Source: a virus
DNA length: 64,000 nt
Strand: one strand, 5' to 3'
IMG/VR virus record: IMGVR_UViG_3300042560_001229
Coordinates: 1-64,000 of that record
Position numbers and translations under genes: made by a program. Below are positions 31,701 to 39,340 of this stretch, piece after piece (position 1 is the first letter of the stretch; each line of letters starts with the position of its first letter). The notes under the pieces are model-generated. The model saw nothing but the letters and a program-made list of their open reading frames with translations. It made no database searches and was not told the DNA's origin.

Positions 31701-32235
31701 AACCACGGAGATGGCCGAGAACCGATGGAAGGATATGTGCAAGGTCGCCGGTATCAGCACGGACGAGGCTGGCAAGGTGTTCTCCTTCTATCATGCCTTT
31801 GTGCAAGAGCAGCTTGGGGTCATTGATCTGCCAAACAACGACCGGGCGCGTAGGGTGGTGAGGCTGCTACGGACTGAGGAAGCCAGCACGTTATCGGCTG
31901 CAAAAATATCCGTTGGGGACAAGAACCGGCCTCTGCGCCGTGGTAAGAATGAGTCTTCCTCGCTGGTGCATCCCACCACACCCGCTGGCAATGAACTGAC
32001 CGTTCAAGTTGTTCCGCATACCCGAGTGACTGGTTCGTATCTCGGAGGAAATCAAAGCGGTGGCAGTTCTTTTCTTGGTGATGAGGAAAATGAGTTCACC
32101 TTCATCCCTGACAAGATTCCGGTTAGTTATTTAGGGACGGTGCGTTATGATGATACCAAGTGGGACGGTGATTTTGGCCGGGAAGCTACGGATTGGGGAC
32201 TCAGCCTCGACCATCTGGCCCATCTTAACGATTGA
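28738..32235 (+). CDS. Multidomain minor head protein (MuF-type) with kinase-like domain
   Basis: Encodes 1165 residues from a GTG with GGGGAGG upstream. Residues ~150-300 carry the MuF/SPP1 gp7 pattern (VAQRLRDALPQK, TIARTEMGRAADKGSA). Residues ~420-500 look like a GNAT-type fold (ANIDKGGFAWARYGFVP). Residues ~620-790 resemble a HipA/lipid-kinase-like kinase: RWVLKD, then LLGNWDVIGMDADN, then YRIDNGGSLRYRAQG. The last ~140 residues (LRRGKNESSS ... GDEENEFTFIP) faintly recall an ADP-ribosyltransferase. It is likely packaged and injected to act on the host. Confidence 0.75.
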   Translation: MPCSHPHHRLSSSRVFSLLRKSHAPEGGWNAANYHGVHAERLVQDFIKVHKTAQARGIRSLTEYLKAKFKELVNIVIQEVTERKIRLGQTKGLATVAKALEFTVNPAGDSNLWMEAIAGAMRDYDKEVIVEMLPRMQSVASEVFGKTTVLLGGEVGKDAANIVHAEMKDLAKLVTRINETTRNQMATIIREGIEAGDSVSGVAQRLRDALPQKLWPRIPTIARTEMGRAADKGSALAMMKSGVVKTVMVIGCKAIEPGIPTYHGVPTCNIEHVPVEDAALLQFHINHTGTIVPESFFDDDRAPASLPPLDSPADELKLARGAEGSLSSRPIEFAGAEEAEFLAKELAEDNILIQPTALKAMQSGFGMSPVALRNALMEDAVPKDGYLPAKMIMTQQEKGLWSILSKICPVKPGKAEGDDGCNTLAMVYDLNEKAVGQGIHTMHETIKAKAVGKQALANHLATMDSLGIKKMSLEANIDKGGFAWARYGFVPTDPNGLAGQLLKKYTSAVFDSLPKADASHVLGLISRLTMGDAKAVWEIAALKMTGPGGMGIGDWLLRGTKWQAQLDLTDKVAYKMFKKYVTDKGVASAGVALPPKILPAMVPKPLSAPVVSAAPISMSGVQFPTIAELKDTGTRIGGTTGARLMVDSKGKRWVLKDGRGAVGTITEEVHADNAYRAMGVNVPNSILMTEGGVTVKISEFMEGGVTLNDYALSASKGDIAAMYAKIRKGFAADALLGNWDVIGMDADNILIVKGVPYRIDNGGSLRYRAQGSLKGAAWNEHPVELWTMRGERFSSGAAAQAKKVFGEIGDKAELTIYDLARQIDAIDRKALLESLPEELRDTVGKRLTSLKSIARKAKDYEKDDWNHGNTDRVTFGIMELREAGISKKLEKTLDFAKSRGVRRASWEMTDDAGKSFGGLRDKGGAGQEFWDLLRKKHGPEGVDVLRAWHNAQAGGSWSPESVGLKHWLTNQRHAIAGKVERYWGRGNITTEMAENRWKDMCKVAGISTDEAGKVFSFYHAFVQEQLGVIDLPNNDRARRVVRLLRTEEASTLSAAKISVGDKNRPLRRGKNESSSLVHPTTPAGNELTVQVVPHTRVTGSYLGGNQSGGSSFLGDEENEFTFIPDKIPVSYLGTVRYDDTKWDGDFGREATDWGLSLDHLAHLND
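29014..29030 (+). repeat. Intragenic palindrome site
   Basis: CTTGCAAC-T-GTTGCAAA is centred at 29022, in frame as LATVAK within the minor head gene. Confidence 0.55.
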
Positions 32236-32269
32236 CGATTAAACGGTTCTAGTGTATGGTTTGACCTAT
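32232..32269 (+). promoter_or_regulatory. Leaderless-type promoter P11 (no palindrome)
   Basis: TTGACG at 32232 with ATTAAACGGT; the -10 TATGGT is at 32255-32260; predicted start about 32267; ATG at 32270. It overlaps the stop of the minor head gene. Confidence 0.65.
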
Positions 32270-32677
32270 ATGGATATTACCAAAGTGACTGCTGACGAAG
32301 AAGGGCTGGTTGTCGAAAGTGACATCGGCCAGATGCTCATTGGAGGAAAACGCTACTTCTTGGAGGCAGGAGTTACGATGCTGTTTATCACGAAAGGCCC
32401 GCCCGAACCGAAGGTGGTTGTTCCTAGTGTGGATGGAAGTTCGTCGGTTGTCCTGTCGGGGACGACCGACCCGCAGTTGGTGTGCCTTGCCCGCAGGGGA
32501 TGGTCTGCACACCAGATGGTGCCTATGCCTGACGAGTTTCCGGTGCCAACGGTGGGTGAGTCCACGGCTGAACTGGCCAGCGGACAGGACGTGAATGGTG
32601 AACCGTGGCCGGTGCCGCGACTGCCCGCTGTTCCATTGGAGGAAGCACTGGCTGCGGCCAAGAAGGAGGGCAACTGA
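32270..32677 (+). CDS. Hypothetical protein
   Basis: Encodes 135 residues. The N-terminal half is beta-rich (GLVVESDIGQMLIGGKRYFL) and the second half is proline-rich and probably disordered. The start is set by P11. An accessory gene inserted between head genes. Confidence 0.55.
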   Translation: MDITKVTADEEGLVVESDIGQMLIGGKRYFLEAGVTMLFITKGPPEPKVVVPSVDGSSSVVLSGTTDPQLVCLARRGWSAHQMVPMPDEFPVPTVGESTAELASGQDVNGEPWPVPRLPAVPLEEALAAAKKEGN

Positions 32678-32678
32678 A

Positions 32679-33071
32679 ATGTGGGTAGCCTCGAAATACG
32701 GTTTCTTCTCCATCGTGAAAAAGGACGGCGGCTGGCACATCCGCGCTCGCAAGGCGGCGGATTTGAAACTGTTGCAAAAAGCCGTGGGCAGCACGTTCGC
32801 CGGGGAGAAGATTCACCTGACCCCGGATGCCGACTACTGCGCCCGCATCTTCATCACCGACCATTCGGACGGTCGCGGTGCGGTGCAGATTGACCGCATC
32901 ATGTCCGCGCTGGGTGAGTCCGTGGACTACGGAAACTTCAAGAGCATGATCGCTGAGACTCCCGACCAGCAGGATAAGTTGCCCGCCTACCATCGCATGT
33001 GGAGTGCAATGTTTGACTTCCAGATGAGCATGGCATCGCGTAAGGTCAGGACATGGCTGAAAAGAATCTGA
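32679..33071 (+). CDS. Conserved phage/bacterial hypothetical protein
   Basis: Encodes 130 residues. MWVASKYGFFSIVKKDGGWH at the N-terminus, PDADYCARIFITD and DKLPAYHRMWSAMFDFQ match a conserved uncharacterised family in phages and bacteria with just this order. An in-frame palindrome (centre 32770) is read as LKLLQ. AGGAGGGCAACTGAA upstream is a good ribosome-binding site. Confidence 0.7.
   Translation: MWVASKYGFFSIVKKDGGWHIRARKAADLKLLQKAVGSTFAGEKIHLTPDADYCARIFITDHSDGRGAVQIDRIMSALGESVDYGNFKSMIAETPDQQDKLPAYHRMWSAMFDFQMSMASRKVRTWLKRI
32762..32778 (+). repeat. Intragenic palindrome site
   Basis: TTTGAAAC-T-GTTGCAAA is centred at 32770, coding for LKLLQK. Confidence 0.6.
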
Positions 33072-33283
33072 CCGCAGGCCCGTATGCCCTCGACCCCGAA
33101 GGGCAGAAGATTGATGCGTTCTTTCACGAGGCGATGCTGGAATCGAAAAGTGGCACGCTGGCCTCGGACTACGCGGCGATTCAGCAGGGCATGGCGAACG
33201 GACTCTCCCTAGCCCTCGCGGTGCGCTATTACGCTTCTCCGGTCACGAAGGAATGGCTGACTGTGAAGGGCGTAAAGTTTTGA
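33053..33283 (+). CDS. Hypothetical helical protein
   Basis: Encodes 76 residues and overlaps the preceding gene by 19 bases. It is helical (KIDAFFHEAMLESKSGTLAS) with no recognisable motif. It is followed by a promoter for the decoration-like gene. Confidence 0.5.
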   Translation: MAEKNLTAGPYALDPEGQKIDAFFHEAMLESKSGTLASDYAAIQQGMANGLSLALAVRYYASPVTKEWLTVKGVKF

Positions 33284-33284
33284 G

Positions 33285-33342
33285 TTGACGAGTTTCAGAA
33301 TGTGCCGCAGTCTCGCGTTGCTCAACCAACCAACTACTTTTT
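33285..33342 (+). promoter_or_regulatory. Candidate late promoter with A/C-rich leader
   Basis: TTGACG at 33285, 17-bp spacer, CAGTCT at 33308-33313. The leader includes CTCAACCAACCAACTACTTTTT directly before the ATG at 33343. It lacks the GAATC block of the leaderless class. Confidence 0.5.
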
Positions 33343-33699
33343 ATGGCCAACGAAATTACGGTATCACTGCAATTCAACGTATCGAAGAACGGAGCCTCGG
33401 TAACGGCGTCACCTTCCATCACGCAAACCATGTCTGGAAATCAGATGATTTCCAACGTGCAGGCGGTTGGCACATCCAACGAAGCCCTGTTGCTTGGCGA
33501 CGTTGTGCCTACTGGCTGGATGTTCGTCAAGAATCTGGACAGCACGAATTTTGTGGAAGTGTTCCTCGACAATGCCAATGCCGAGCTTGCGGCCAAGCTG
33601 CTGCCCGGTGAGTTCTGCCTGCTCAAGCCCGGTGCGGCCATCTACGCTCGTGCCGACACTGCCGGTTGTGATTGTCAGGTCATCGCCATTGAGTTGTAA
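33343..33699 (+). CDS. Small virion-type protein (decoration/head-fibre candidate)
   Basis: Encodes 118 residues. MANEITVSLQFNVSKNGASV, GWMFVKNLDSTNFVEVFL and LLPGEFCLLKPGAAIYARAD form a compact beta-rich protein common near phage head genes. It is paralogous to 21544. A dedicated promoter with an A/C-rich leader suggests abundance. Confidence 0.6.
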   Translation: MANEITVSLQFNVSKNGASVTASPSITQTMSGNQMISNVQAVGTSNEALLLGDVVPTGWMFVKNLDSTNFVEVFLDNANAELAAKLLPGEFCLLKPGAAIYARADTAGCDCQVIAIEL

Positions 33700-33704
33700 G
33701 CCGT

Positions 33705-33721
33705 TCTGCAACTGTTGCAAA
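33705..33721 (+). repeat. Palindrome site at a gene junction
   Basis: TCTGCAAC-T-GTTGCAAA is centred at 33713, between the stop of the decoration-like gene and the next ATG (17 bp away). Confidence 0.6.
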
Positions 33722-33729
33722 AATCCACC

Positions 33730-34026
33730 ATGAACTTCGTTCAATGCAGATTCGTCGGTAAGCCCTCATGTGTGGGCAGGCATGGGATGCTGGAGTTCGG
33801 TGACGTGGTGACGCTCAGTGCGAAGGAGTTCCTGTCTGCCAAGCGCGGCCCGAGCGCGGACGATTGGGAGAGGCTGCGGGATGTTGACAAGCCACAGGCT
33901 CCCATTCGCGCTTCCGAGGCGGTGAAGGTCGTGGAGACGCAGCCCGACCCCGAAGTGCTGCACGAGAAGGCACCGGAGGTTGAGCTTCCGACCAAGGTGG
34001 AGACGCGCAGGAAGCACCGGAAGTAA
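33730..34026 (+). CDS. Hypothetical protein
   Basis: Encodes 98 residues. MNFVQCRFVGKPSCVGRHGM, then EFGDVVTLSAKEFLSA, resembles small head-associated phage proteins with a single beta fold. The C-terminus is basic and likely disordered (KVETRRKHRK). It sits between decoration and topoisomerase genes. Confidence 0.5.
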   Translation: MNFVQCRFVGKPSCVGRHGMLEFGDVVTLSAKEFLSAKRGPSADDWERLRDVDKPQAPIRASEAVKVVETQPDPEVLHEKAPEVELPTKVETRRKHRK

Positions 34027-34032
34027 GCTGCC

Positions 34033-35496
34033 ATGCGACGGCTGATCGTCCGCAAAGCCCATCCCGGTGACGGGGCCAGCAGTGCCTACTACCAGACCGA
34101 TGGGCCGATTCCCCGGATAGTGGTCGTTAAGGCGAACCCGAATCACGACCCTGCTACTGGCCGGTTCACGTCGGCTGGTGGAGGAGGCGGTGGTGGTGGT
34201 TCAGCGAATGAGCGGACTCGTGATCGTATTGAAGGGACACAGGCCGAAGCTGATCGTGAAGTAGCCAAGGCCGGTGCCGTGGTTAAACGGATTCGTGGCA
34301 AGCTGGATGCAGTGAAGGCACGGCGAGACGCGCTGGACACTCCACCCTCTATCGTCAGTCAGCTTACGGCGGCGTTGAGCAGCGCCACTGCCAAGCGCAA
34401 GGCACTGGAAGCTGAGGGTGAGAAGATCAATGCGCGACTCGCCGCACTCAAGGCCCAGCTTGCCGCCTTGAAGAAATCCCTTGGTGATGATTTTGACCAG
34501 TTGCTTACGGATGCGATGGCATGGCGTATGGGGTGCGAGTCACTGGAGAGCTACTTGTCCGAACTGCTGACTACGAAGGCTCCAAGGCTGGTCGTTTTCA
34601 AAGCAGGGAACCCGAATCACGACCCGGTTACTGGCCGTTTTACGTCTGCCGGTGGTGGCGGGTATCTCCACGCCACGACTCGCGGTGCGGACGGCAAGCT
34701 GACGATGAGCGACGGCTCTCCCCTACCTTCCCACATCGCTGCATTGAAGATTCCGCCGAAGTGGGCTGATGTCGAAGTGAACAAAGACCCGGCTGGTGGG
34801 TTGCTGGCACAGGGCAAGGATGCCAAGGGCAGGGTGCAGAGTGTTTATGGTGAGAGCTTCATTGCGAAGAAGGCGGCGCAGAAGTTCGCCCGCAACACCG
34901 AACTGATGGCCAAGGAATCCAAGGTCGTTTCGCAGATTAACGACAATCTCAAGAGCAGTGATGCCAAGACGAGGGAGAATGCTGCCGCGATGAAGGTCAT
35001 TCACTCCACCGGCATCCGACCCGGCAGTGACAATGACACCGGGGCCAAGGTGCAGGCCTACGGAGCCACGACGCTGGAGGGCAGGCATGTCGTGGTCAAC
35101 GGGGAGAAGGTCAGATTGAAGTTCACCGGCAAGAAAGGCGTGGCCTTGGACATCCCGGTGGATGACCCGGTTGCCGCCAAGATTCTGCGGGAGCGCAAGG
35201 AGGCAGCGGGCAAGAAGGGAAAGATTTTCCAAACCAACGATGGCTCCCTACGCGAGTATAGTCACACGCTCGGCGGTGGCAGTTTCAAGCCCAAGGATTT
35301 CCGCACGCTCAAGGGCACGAACGAGGCACTGGCGATGGTTGGCAAGATGAAGGCACCCAAAGGAGAGAGTGCCTACAAGAAAGCGGTCAAGGCGGTGGCC
35401 ACTCACGTAGCCAATAAGCTGGGCAACACAGCGACCGTGGCGTTGCAGAGCTACATCAATCCCGTTGTGTTTTCGCATTGGAGGGAAGCAAAATGA
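34033..35496 (+). CDS. Type IB DNA topoisomerase with virion-tag repeats
   Basis: Encodes 487 residues. Residues ~228-487 match poxvirus/bacterial TopIB: HIAALKIPPKWADV, LLAQGKDAKGRVQSVY, HSTGIRPGSDND (catalytic Arg region), KLKFTGKKG-like Lys loop, KDFRTLKGT (Arg) and Tyr474 in LQSYINPV. The N-terminal part carries two copies of NPNHDPxTGRFTSAGGG (~35-51 and ~194-210) separated by a coiled coil. That motif recurs in phage head-associated proteins. A packaged topoisomerase acting on incoming DNA is plausible. Confidence 0.8.
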   Translation: MRRLIVRKAHPGDGASSAYYQTDGPIPRIVVVKANPNHDPATGRFTSAGGGGGGGGSANERTRDRIEGTQAEADREVAKAGAVVKRIRGKLDAVKARRDALDTPPSIVSQLTAALSSATAKRKALEAEGEKINARLAALKAQLAALKKSLGDDFDQLLTDAMAWRMGCESLESYLSELLTTKAPRLVVFKAGNPNHDPVTGRFTSAGGGGYLHATTRGADGKLTMSDGSPLPSHIAALKIPPKWADVEVNKDPAGGLLAQGKDAKGRVQSVYGESFIAKKAAQKFARNTELMAKESKVVSQINDNLKSSDAKTRENAAAMKVIHSTGIRPGSDNDTGAKVQAYGATTLEGRHVVVNGEKVRLKFTGKKGVALDIPVDDPVAAKILRERKEAAGKKGKIFQTNDGSLREYSHTLGGGSFKPKDFRTLKGTNEALAMVGKMKAPKGESAYKKAVKAVATHVANKLGNTATVALQSYINPVVFSHWREAK

Positions 35497-35657
35497 GCGA
35501 ACCATTGTTACCGTCTGACCCGCATTTCGGCTACGCGGACAAGCCGCTTCCAGACTGGCGTAATGAACTGGACGAACCCGACCCCGATGACGAGGAGTTG
35601 GAGGAGACGCCTGCCGATGTCATTCTGATTTTGGGTTTCGACCCGAAAGACCTTTAG
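35493..35657 (+). CDS. Hypothetical 54-residue acidic protein
   Basis: Overlaps the topoisomerase stop by ATGA and has GGAGGGAAGCAAA as a ribosome-binding site. Strongly acidic middle (ELDEPDPDDEELEET). Not recognised. Confidence 0.5.
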   Translation: MSEPLLPSDPHFGYADKPLPDWRNELDEPDPDDEELEETPADVILILGFDPKDL

Positions 35658-35664
35658 TTTCTCG

Positions 35665-35712
35665 TTGACTTGCGACGGGGCGGTGGGAAAGATTCGGCAA
35701 TAAACCGGAGCC
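35665..35712 (+). promoter_or_regulatory. Candidate promoter before the protease gene
   Basis: TTGACT at 35665, 17-bp spacer, AAAGAT at 35688-35693; ATG at 35713. It lacks the extended GAATC block. Confidence 0.4.
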
Positions 35713-36711
35713 ATGCCAAAACTACTCAAGCGCAACGCCAACAGACCGACGCATCTCCCTACTCCGGTTCTGGAGCCGCACGCACACTACAAGAACGTGT
35801 GTCCTGTGTGTCTCGTGACCAGCCAGTGCCGCTGCACATCCTCGTATAAGCGTATGAGCACCCACGTCTGCGCGACGTGCGTGAAGGAGATTGGCAGTCG
35901 TCCGGTGGACTTGTCCCTCCTGCCTCAGCCGCAGAAATCCGCCCACGCCCTCATGGGTAAGATGGTGACGTTTGAAGTGGATGGTGTTCGCATCGTGGGC
36001 CGCGTGGAGAAGCAAGTCAGTGCCGACAACTTTTCGATGAAGCTGGCCATGCCCGATGTGGATGGGATGCTGATTCTCACGGACAGCGAAATCGTCCATC
36101 CCGTCTCCGGTCTGGAGGAGGTAAGTGCCGTGGCCAACGCCAAGAAGATGCGCGTGTTCGAGGACACCGTGCCGTTTGAAATCGAACGCGGGAAGATGCA
36201 GACCATTCGTGATTCGGACAAGGCGATCATGGATTATCAGGACGTGGTGATTGCCGGGTTCGCCTCCACGTTCAAGTCGGTGACGCCCGCTGATCGTGAC
36301 GGGGACTACGTTCTGGAGAAGGCGTTCGACAAAACACTCATGGAGTTCCGCAAGAACCCGGTGATGCTCATTGACCATCAGAATCGGGTGGACTCGCTGG
36401 TGGGTTCCTACTCGAAGATTGGCACGTCCGAGAGTGGCCTCGCGGTAGAGGGCCGGTTGAGCAACGCACCGGAGGTTCGCCGCGTGCGCTTCCTCGTAGC
36501 CGAGGGCCACTTGAAGGCGTTCAGCATCGGCGGCTTCTTCCTCTACGAGTCAGACGGCAAGGGCATCGGTGAAGTGAAGCTCTACGAGATTTCGCTCATC
36601 CCGATTCCGGCCAACCCCGATTCCCTTTTCCACACGCGCTCGCTTGGCATGGGTGATGTCGTGAAGTGCTGGAACAACCACCGCAAGCATCTGCGGGCTT
36701 GGATTCGCTAA
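35713..36711 (+). CDS. Prohead (capsid maturation) protease with N-terminal zinc-finger-like region
   Basis: Encodes 332 residues. Residues ~175-310 fit the HK97 U35 protease: VIAGFASTFKSVTPADRDGD, NPVMLIDHQNRVDSLVG (His), HLKAFSIGGFF (Ser) and KLYEISLIPIPANP. It should cleave the scaffold/delta domain of the capsid protein during maturation. The first ~170 residues are unusual: CPVCLVTSQCRCTSS with CATCVKEIG suggests zinc binding, followed by a small beta domain. The extra N-terminus may guide assembly. Confidence 0.85.
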   Translation: MPKLLKRNANRPTHLPTPVLEPHAHYKNVCPVCLVTSQCRCTSSYKRMSTHVCATCVKEIGSRPVDLSLLPQPQKSAHALMGKMVTFEVDGVRIVGRVEKQVSADNFSMKLAMPDVDGMLILTDSEIVHPVSGLEEVSAVANAKKMRVFEDTVPFEIERGKMQTIRDSDKAIMDYQDVVIAGFASTFKSVTPADRDGDYVLEKAFDKTLMEFRKNPVMLIDHQNRVDSLVGSYSKIGTSESGLAVEGRLSNAPEVRRVRFLVAEGHLKAFSIGGFFLYESDGKGIGEVKLYEISLIPIPANPDSLFHTRSLGMGDVVKCWNNHRKHLRAWIR

Positions 36712-36717
36712 CGTCCT

Positions 36718-37536
36718 ATGGCCGAAGTCGTTTTTAACCGCGTTGATTTTCATGTGCTGGTGTCGGAGAAACCGACATCGGCCCTTCGTATCAGCTACAC
36801 GAATAACAACCCCGCGCCCATGCCGGTGCTGGTGCAGGGTGACAAGGTGAGCGTGCGGGTGTTCCCTTACGTGCTGACTTCCGCTGGGGCGTTGGAGACA
36901 TGCAATTTCGCCACCGGCTCGGTGGTGACTATCGGGGCGCTCGCCGCCAGTCCGATTGGCACTGATGAGTTGTTTGACAGCGGGACGTTTGCGATTGGGA
37001 CGCCGGGTGCCGATGGGTTGCAGTTCTACGAAGCCACGGTGGGCATGAATACGGTGCCGATTGATACGCTGCTCGCCGGGGAGACGGAGGCGGAAATTCT
37101 GGTGAACATCCAAGTGGAGGATTTGGCTGGGGTGGCGGCTACGAAGCGCAAGACCATTGCCTACTTCGCGGCGACGTTGAAGGCGGATGTGCTATCCGAG
37201 GCCAGTGACCCCACACTCAGCACGGTGACGAAGTGGCCTGCGACGTTCTCAGTCATTTCTGCCAACGGCACGACGATGGTGGCAGGAGGGCGCTACGCAC
37301 TGGACACCACTGCCGGTGCGCTGAGTATCACACTCCCTACTTCTCCGGCGATAGGGGCGACGATTGAATTGTTTGACGCGCAGGGGACATGGGGCACGAA
37401 CAATGGCACGCTGATTCGCGGGGTGACTTCGCTGGAGGATATTGAAGACACTGCGGCGAGCCTGACCTTGAATGTCTCCGGTGCCCGCCTCATCCTCGAA
37501 TACGTGAGCGGCGCAAAAGGCTGGAGGGTGAACTAA
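36718..37536 (+). CDS. Probable structural protein (fibre/decoration type)
   Basis: Encodes 272 residues: an N-terminal Ig-like beta region (LRISYTNNNPAPMPVLVQGD), then a C-terminal pattern of SLTLNVSGARLILEYVSGAK, GWRVN, the ending typical of phage tail or head fibre modules. No Shine-Dalgarno sequence; CGTCCTATG context. It is followed by two further surface-type genes. Confidence 0.6.
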   Translation: MAEVVFNRVDFHVLVSEKPTSALRISYTNNNPAPMPVLVQGDKVSVRVFPYVLTSAGALETCNFATGSVVTIGALAASPIGTDELFDSGTFAIGTPGADGLQFYEATVGMNTVPIDTLLAGETEAEILVNIQVEDLAGVAATKRKTIAYFAATLKADVLSEASDPTLSTVTKWPATFSVISANGTTMVAGGRYALDTTAGALSITLPTSPAIGATIELFDAQGTWGTNNGTLIRGVTSLEDIEDTAASLTLNVSGARLILEYVSGAKGWRVN

Positions 37537-37541
37537 ACTTT

Positions 37542-38885
37542 ATGGCTCTACTATCCGACCTTTTAGCGACTCAGCAGAGTAACGCTCTGAAAGTTAATAC
37601 CGTGGACGTTGTGGACAGCACGGCGCGTCTTGAGTTGACCACGGCAACCGTTCGCGCCGGAGATTTCGTCCGTGAAGTTGGCCGCGCTGAAATCGCTAAA
37701 CTAACGTGCCTCGGGAGCACTTACACAGCGGGAGTCGCGGAAACCACGGAAATCACCTGTAACGGACAGGGAAGCCCCACGCTGGCAGGCACTTGCTTCT
37801 ACCTCAGCACGCCGACGGAAGTTGTGTATGTCTGGTTCAGCGTTAACGGCGACGGCTCGGACCCTGGGGCGGCTGATCGCGGCATTGAAGTTCAAATCGG
37901 AATGTCGGAAACCGCGAACGGTGTCGCGGCGGCTGTGCAAGCAGCCGTTGACTTGGATGCCGCGTTTTCCGCAACGGTGTCCGGCAATGTCGTCACAGTG
38001 GTCAACGCCGTCGCTGGTCTGACCCTGTTTGGCAGCATGGACGAAGATACAGGCTTCACAATTACCAATCCAGTGATCGGCGCGGACGCCACGCACACTC
38101 TGCAAGACAAGTTGCTCACCCTCCGTAACGGCGCGGGAACGGGCATTTCAGTAGGTTTTTCGCTCGCGGGCAATGTCGGCAACATCGCCGTAACGCTGCC
38201 CCCGTCCACGCAGACCGCCGCACAGATCGCCGCGCTCACGCAAGCCGCGATTCACGCGCACGCAGACTTCAACGCCGTTCAAGGAACCGGGGGAGCAACG
38301 GCGGAAGTCACCGTTACGAACGCCGCCCCCGGAATGACTGCGAACGCAAGCGCGGGAGACACAGGCTTCACAGTAACTACGCTCACGGAAGGCGTATCTG
38401 TTGGCCCCATATCTGTTCTGGTGGATGAAGCTCTGATTGCCAGCGAGACTGGATGGCGTAGCGATCTTCCTCAGTGTTTGGCGTGGATTCGTCATGCAAC
38501 GTCCAACCAAACCATCGCGGCCAGTGTAGCGTCTAAGATATTATTCGGCGCTGGAGAACAGCTTGGTTGTCCTCACTACGATTCGGTTGAGAGTTGTTTC
38601 ACCGTGCCCCGGACAGGGAAGTATCGTGTTACCCTCTACGCCAACACCGGGAATGCGACCGCCTCCAGAACAGACCTTCGCGTTTATGTGAACGATGCCC
38701 GCGCAACCGACAACGAGTGGCGCATTGAAAGACCCGCCAGAGCAAATGACGTGATGATCGGCGGTTCCATCGTTTGTCAATTCACTGCTGGCGACAGGCT
38801 GACTTTTTTCGTATGGCCGGAATCGGGGACGTTGACTCTTTATTCAGGAGTGAAGACTTACGCGCTTATTGAAAGACTGCTATGA
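37542..38885 (+). CDS. Probable head/tail fibre with C1q-like end
   Basis: Encodes 447 residues. The long beta-rich, Thr/Ala-rich body includes two similar modules (ADAT...TLQDK...NGAGTG; ATAEVTVTNAAPGMTANASA). The C-terminal ~110 residues (ESCFTVPRTGKYRVTLYANT ... FTAGDRLTFFVWPESGTL) resemble a C1q/TNF jelly-roll trimer as in some receptor-binding fibres. Codon choice looks different from neighbours, hinting at separate acquisition. Confidence 0.6.
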   Translation: MALLSDLLATQQSNALKVNTVDVVDSTARLELTTATVRAGDFVREVGRAEIAKLTCLGSTYTAGVAETTEITCNGQGSPTLAGTCFYLSTPTEVVYVWFSVNGDGSDPGAADRGIEVQIGMSETANGVAAAVQAAVDLDAAFSATVSGNVVTVVNAVAGLTLFGSMDEDTGFTITNPVIGADATHTLQDKLLTLRNGAGTGISVGFSLAGNVGNIAVTLPPSTQTAAQIAALTQAAIHAHADFNAVQGTGGATAEVTVTNAAPGMTANASAGDTGFTVTTLTEGVSVGPISVLVDEALIASETGWRSDLPQCLAWIRHATSNQTIAASVASKILFGAGEQLGCPHYDSVESCFTVPRTGKYRVTLYANTGNATASRTDLRVYVNDARATDNEWRIERPARANDVMIGGSIVCQFTAGDRLTFFVWPESGTLTLYSGVKTYALIERLL

Positions 38886-39328
38886 TTCAACGTCGCACTT
38901 CCGCATTACCCTCGCCGCCAATGACTGATATTGCTGTCAGGCTGTCGGTGCTTTTCCCCGGCATTGATTTAGTGACTGACGTGGAAATCCGCGACGACGG
39001 CAGCGGGCCGCGCATCGCCGCGTGGCACCGCCCTGAACCTAAGCCGACTCCGGCAGAACTCGCTGCCGTGGTAGTCCCGCCGCCTGTGCTTGCGCTGACC
39101 GCTCGGCAGGCGAGACTCTGGTTGCTCTCTGCCGGATTGGATGACGCGGCGATTCGGGCGCAAATTGACGCCATTCCAGACAGCAATCAGCGCGCTGCCG
39201 CACTTGTGGAATGGGAGTATTCCGTGACCATTCACAGCAATCACCCGCTTGTCTTGCTGATTGCCAGCGGTCTTGGTTTAAGTGACGTGCAGCTTCGAGC
39301 GGCATTCATCAACGGAGCGAGTCTGTAA
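38882..39328 (+). CDS. XkdW-like tail/fibre accessory protein
   Basis: Encodes 148 residues and starts by ATGA overlap with the fibre gene. TARQARLWLLSAGLDDAAIR, ALVEWEYSVTIHSNHPL and ASGLGLSDVQLRAAF are conserved in small proteins encoded just after fibres in many phages (XkdW-like C-terminal domain). Likely assembly or attachment of the fibre; exact role not established. Confidence 0.65.
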   Translation: MIQRRTSALPSPPMTDIAVRLSVLFPGIDLVTDVEIRDDGSGPRIAAWHRPEPKPTPAELAAVVVPPPVLALTARQARLWLLSAGLDDAAIRAQIDAIPDSNQRAAALVEWEYSVTIHSNHPLVLLIASGLGLSDVQLRAAFINGASL

Positions 39329-39340
39329 CGATCAACTAAG

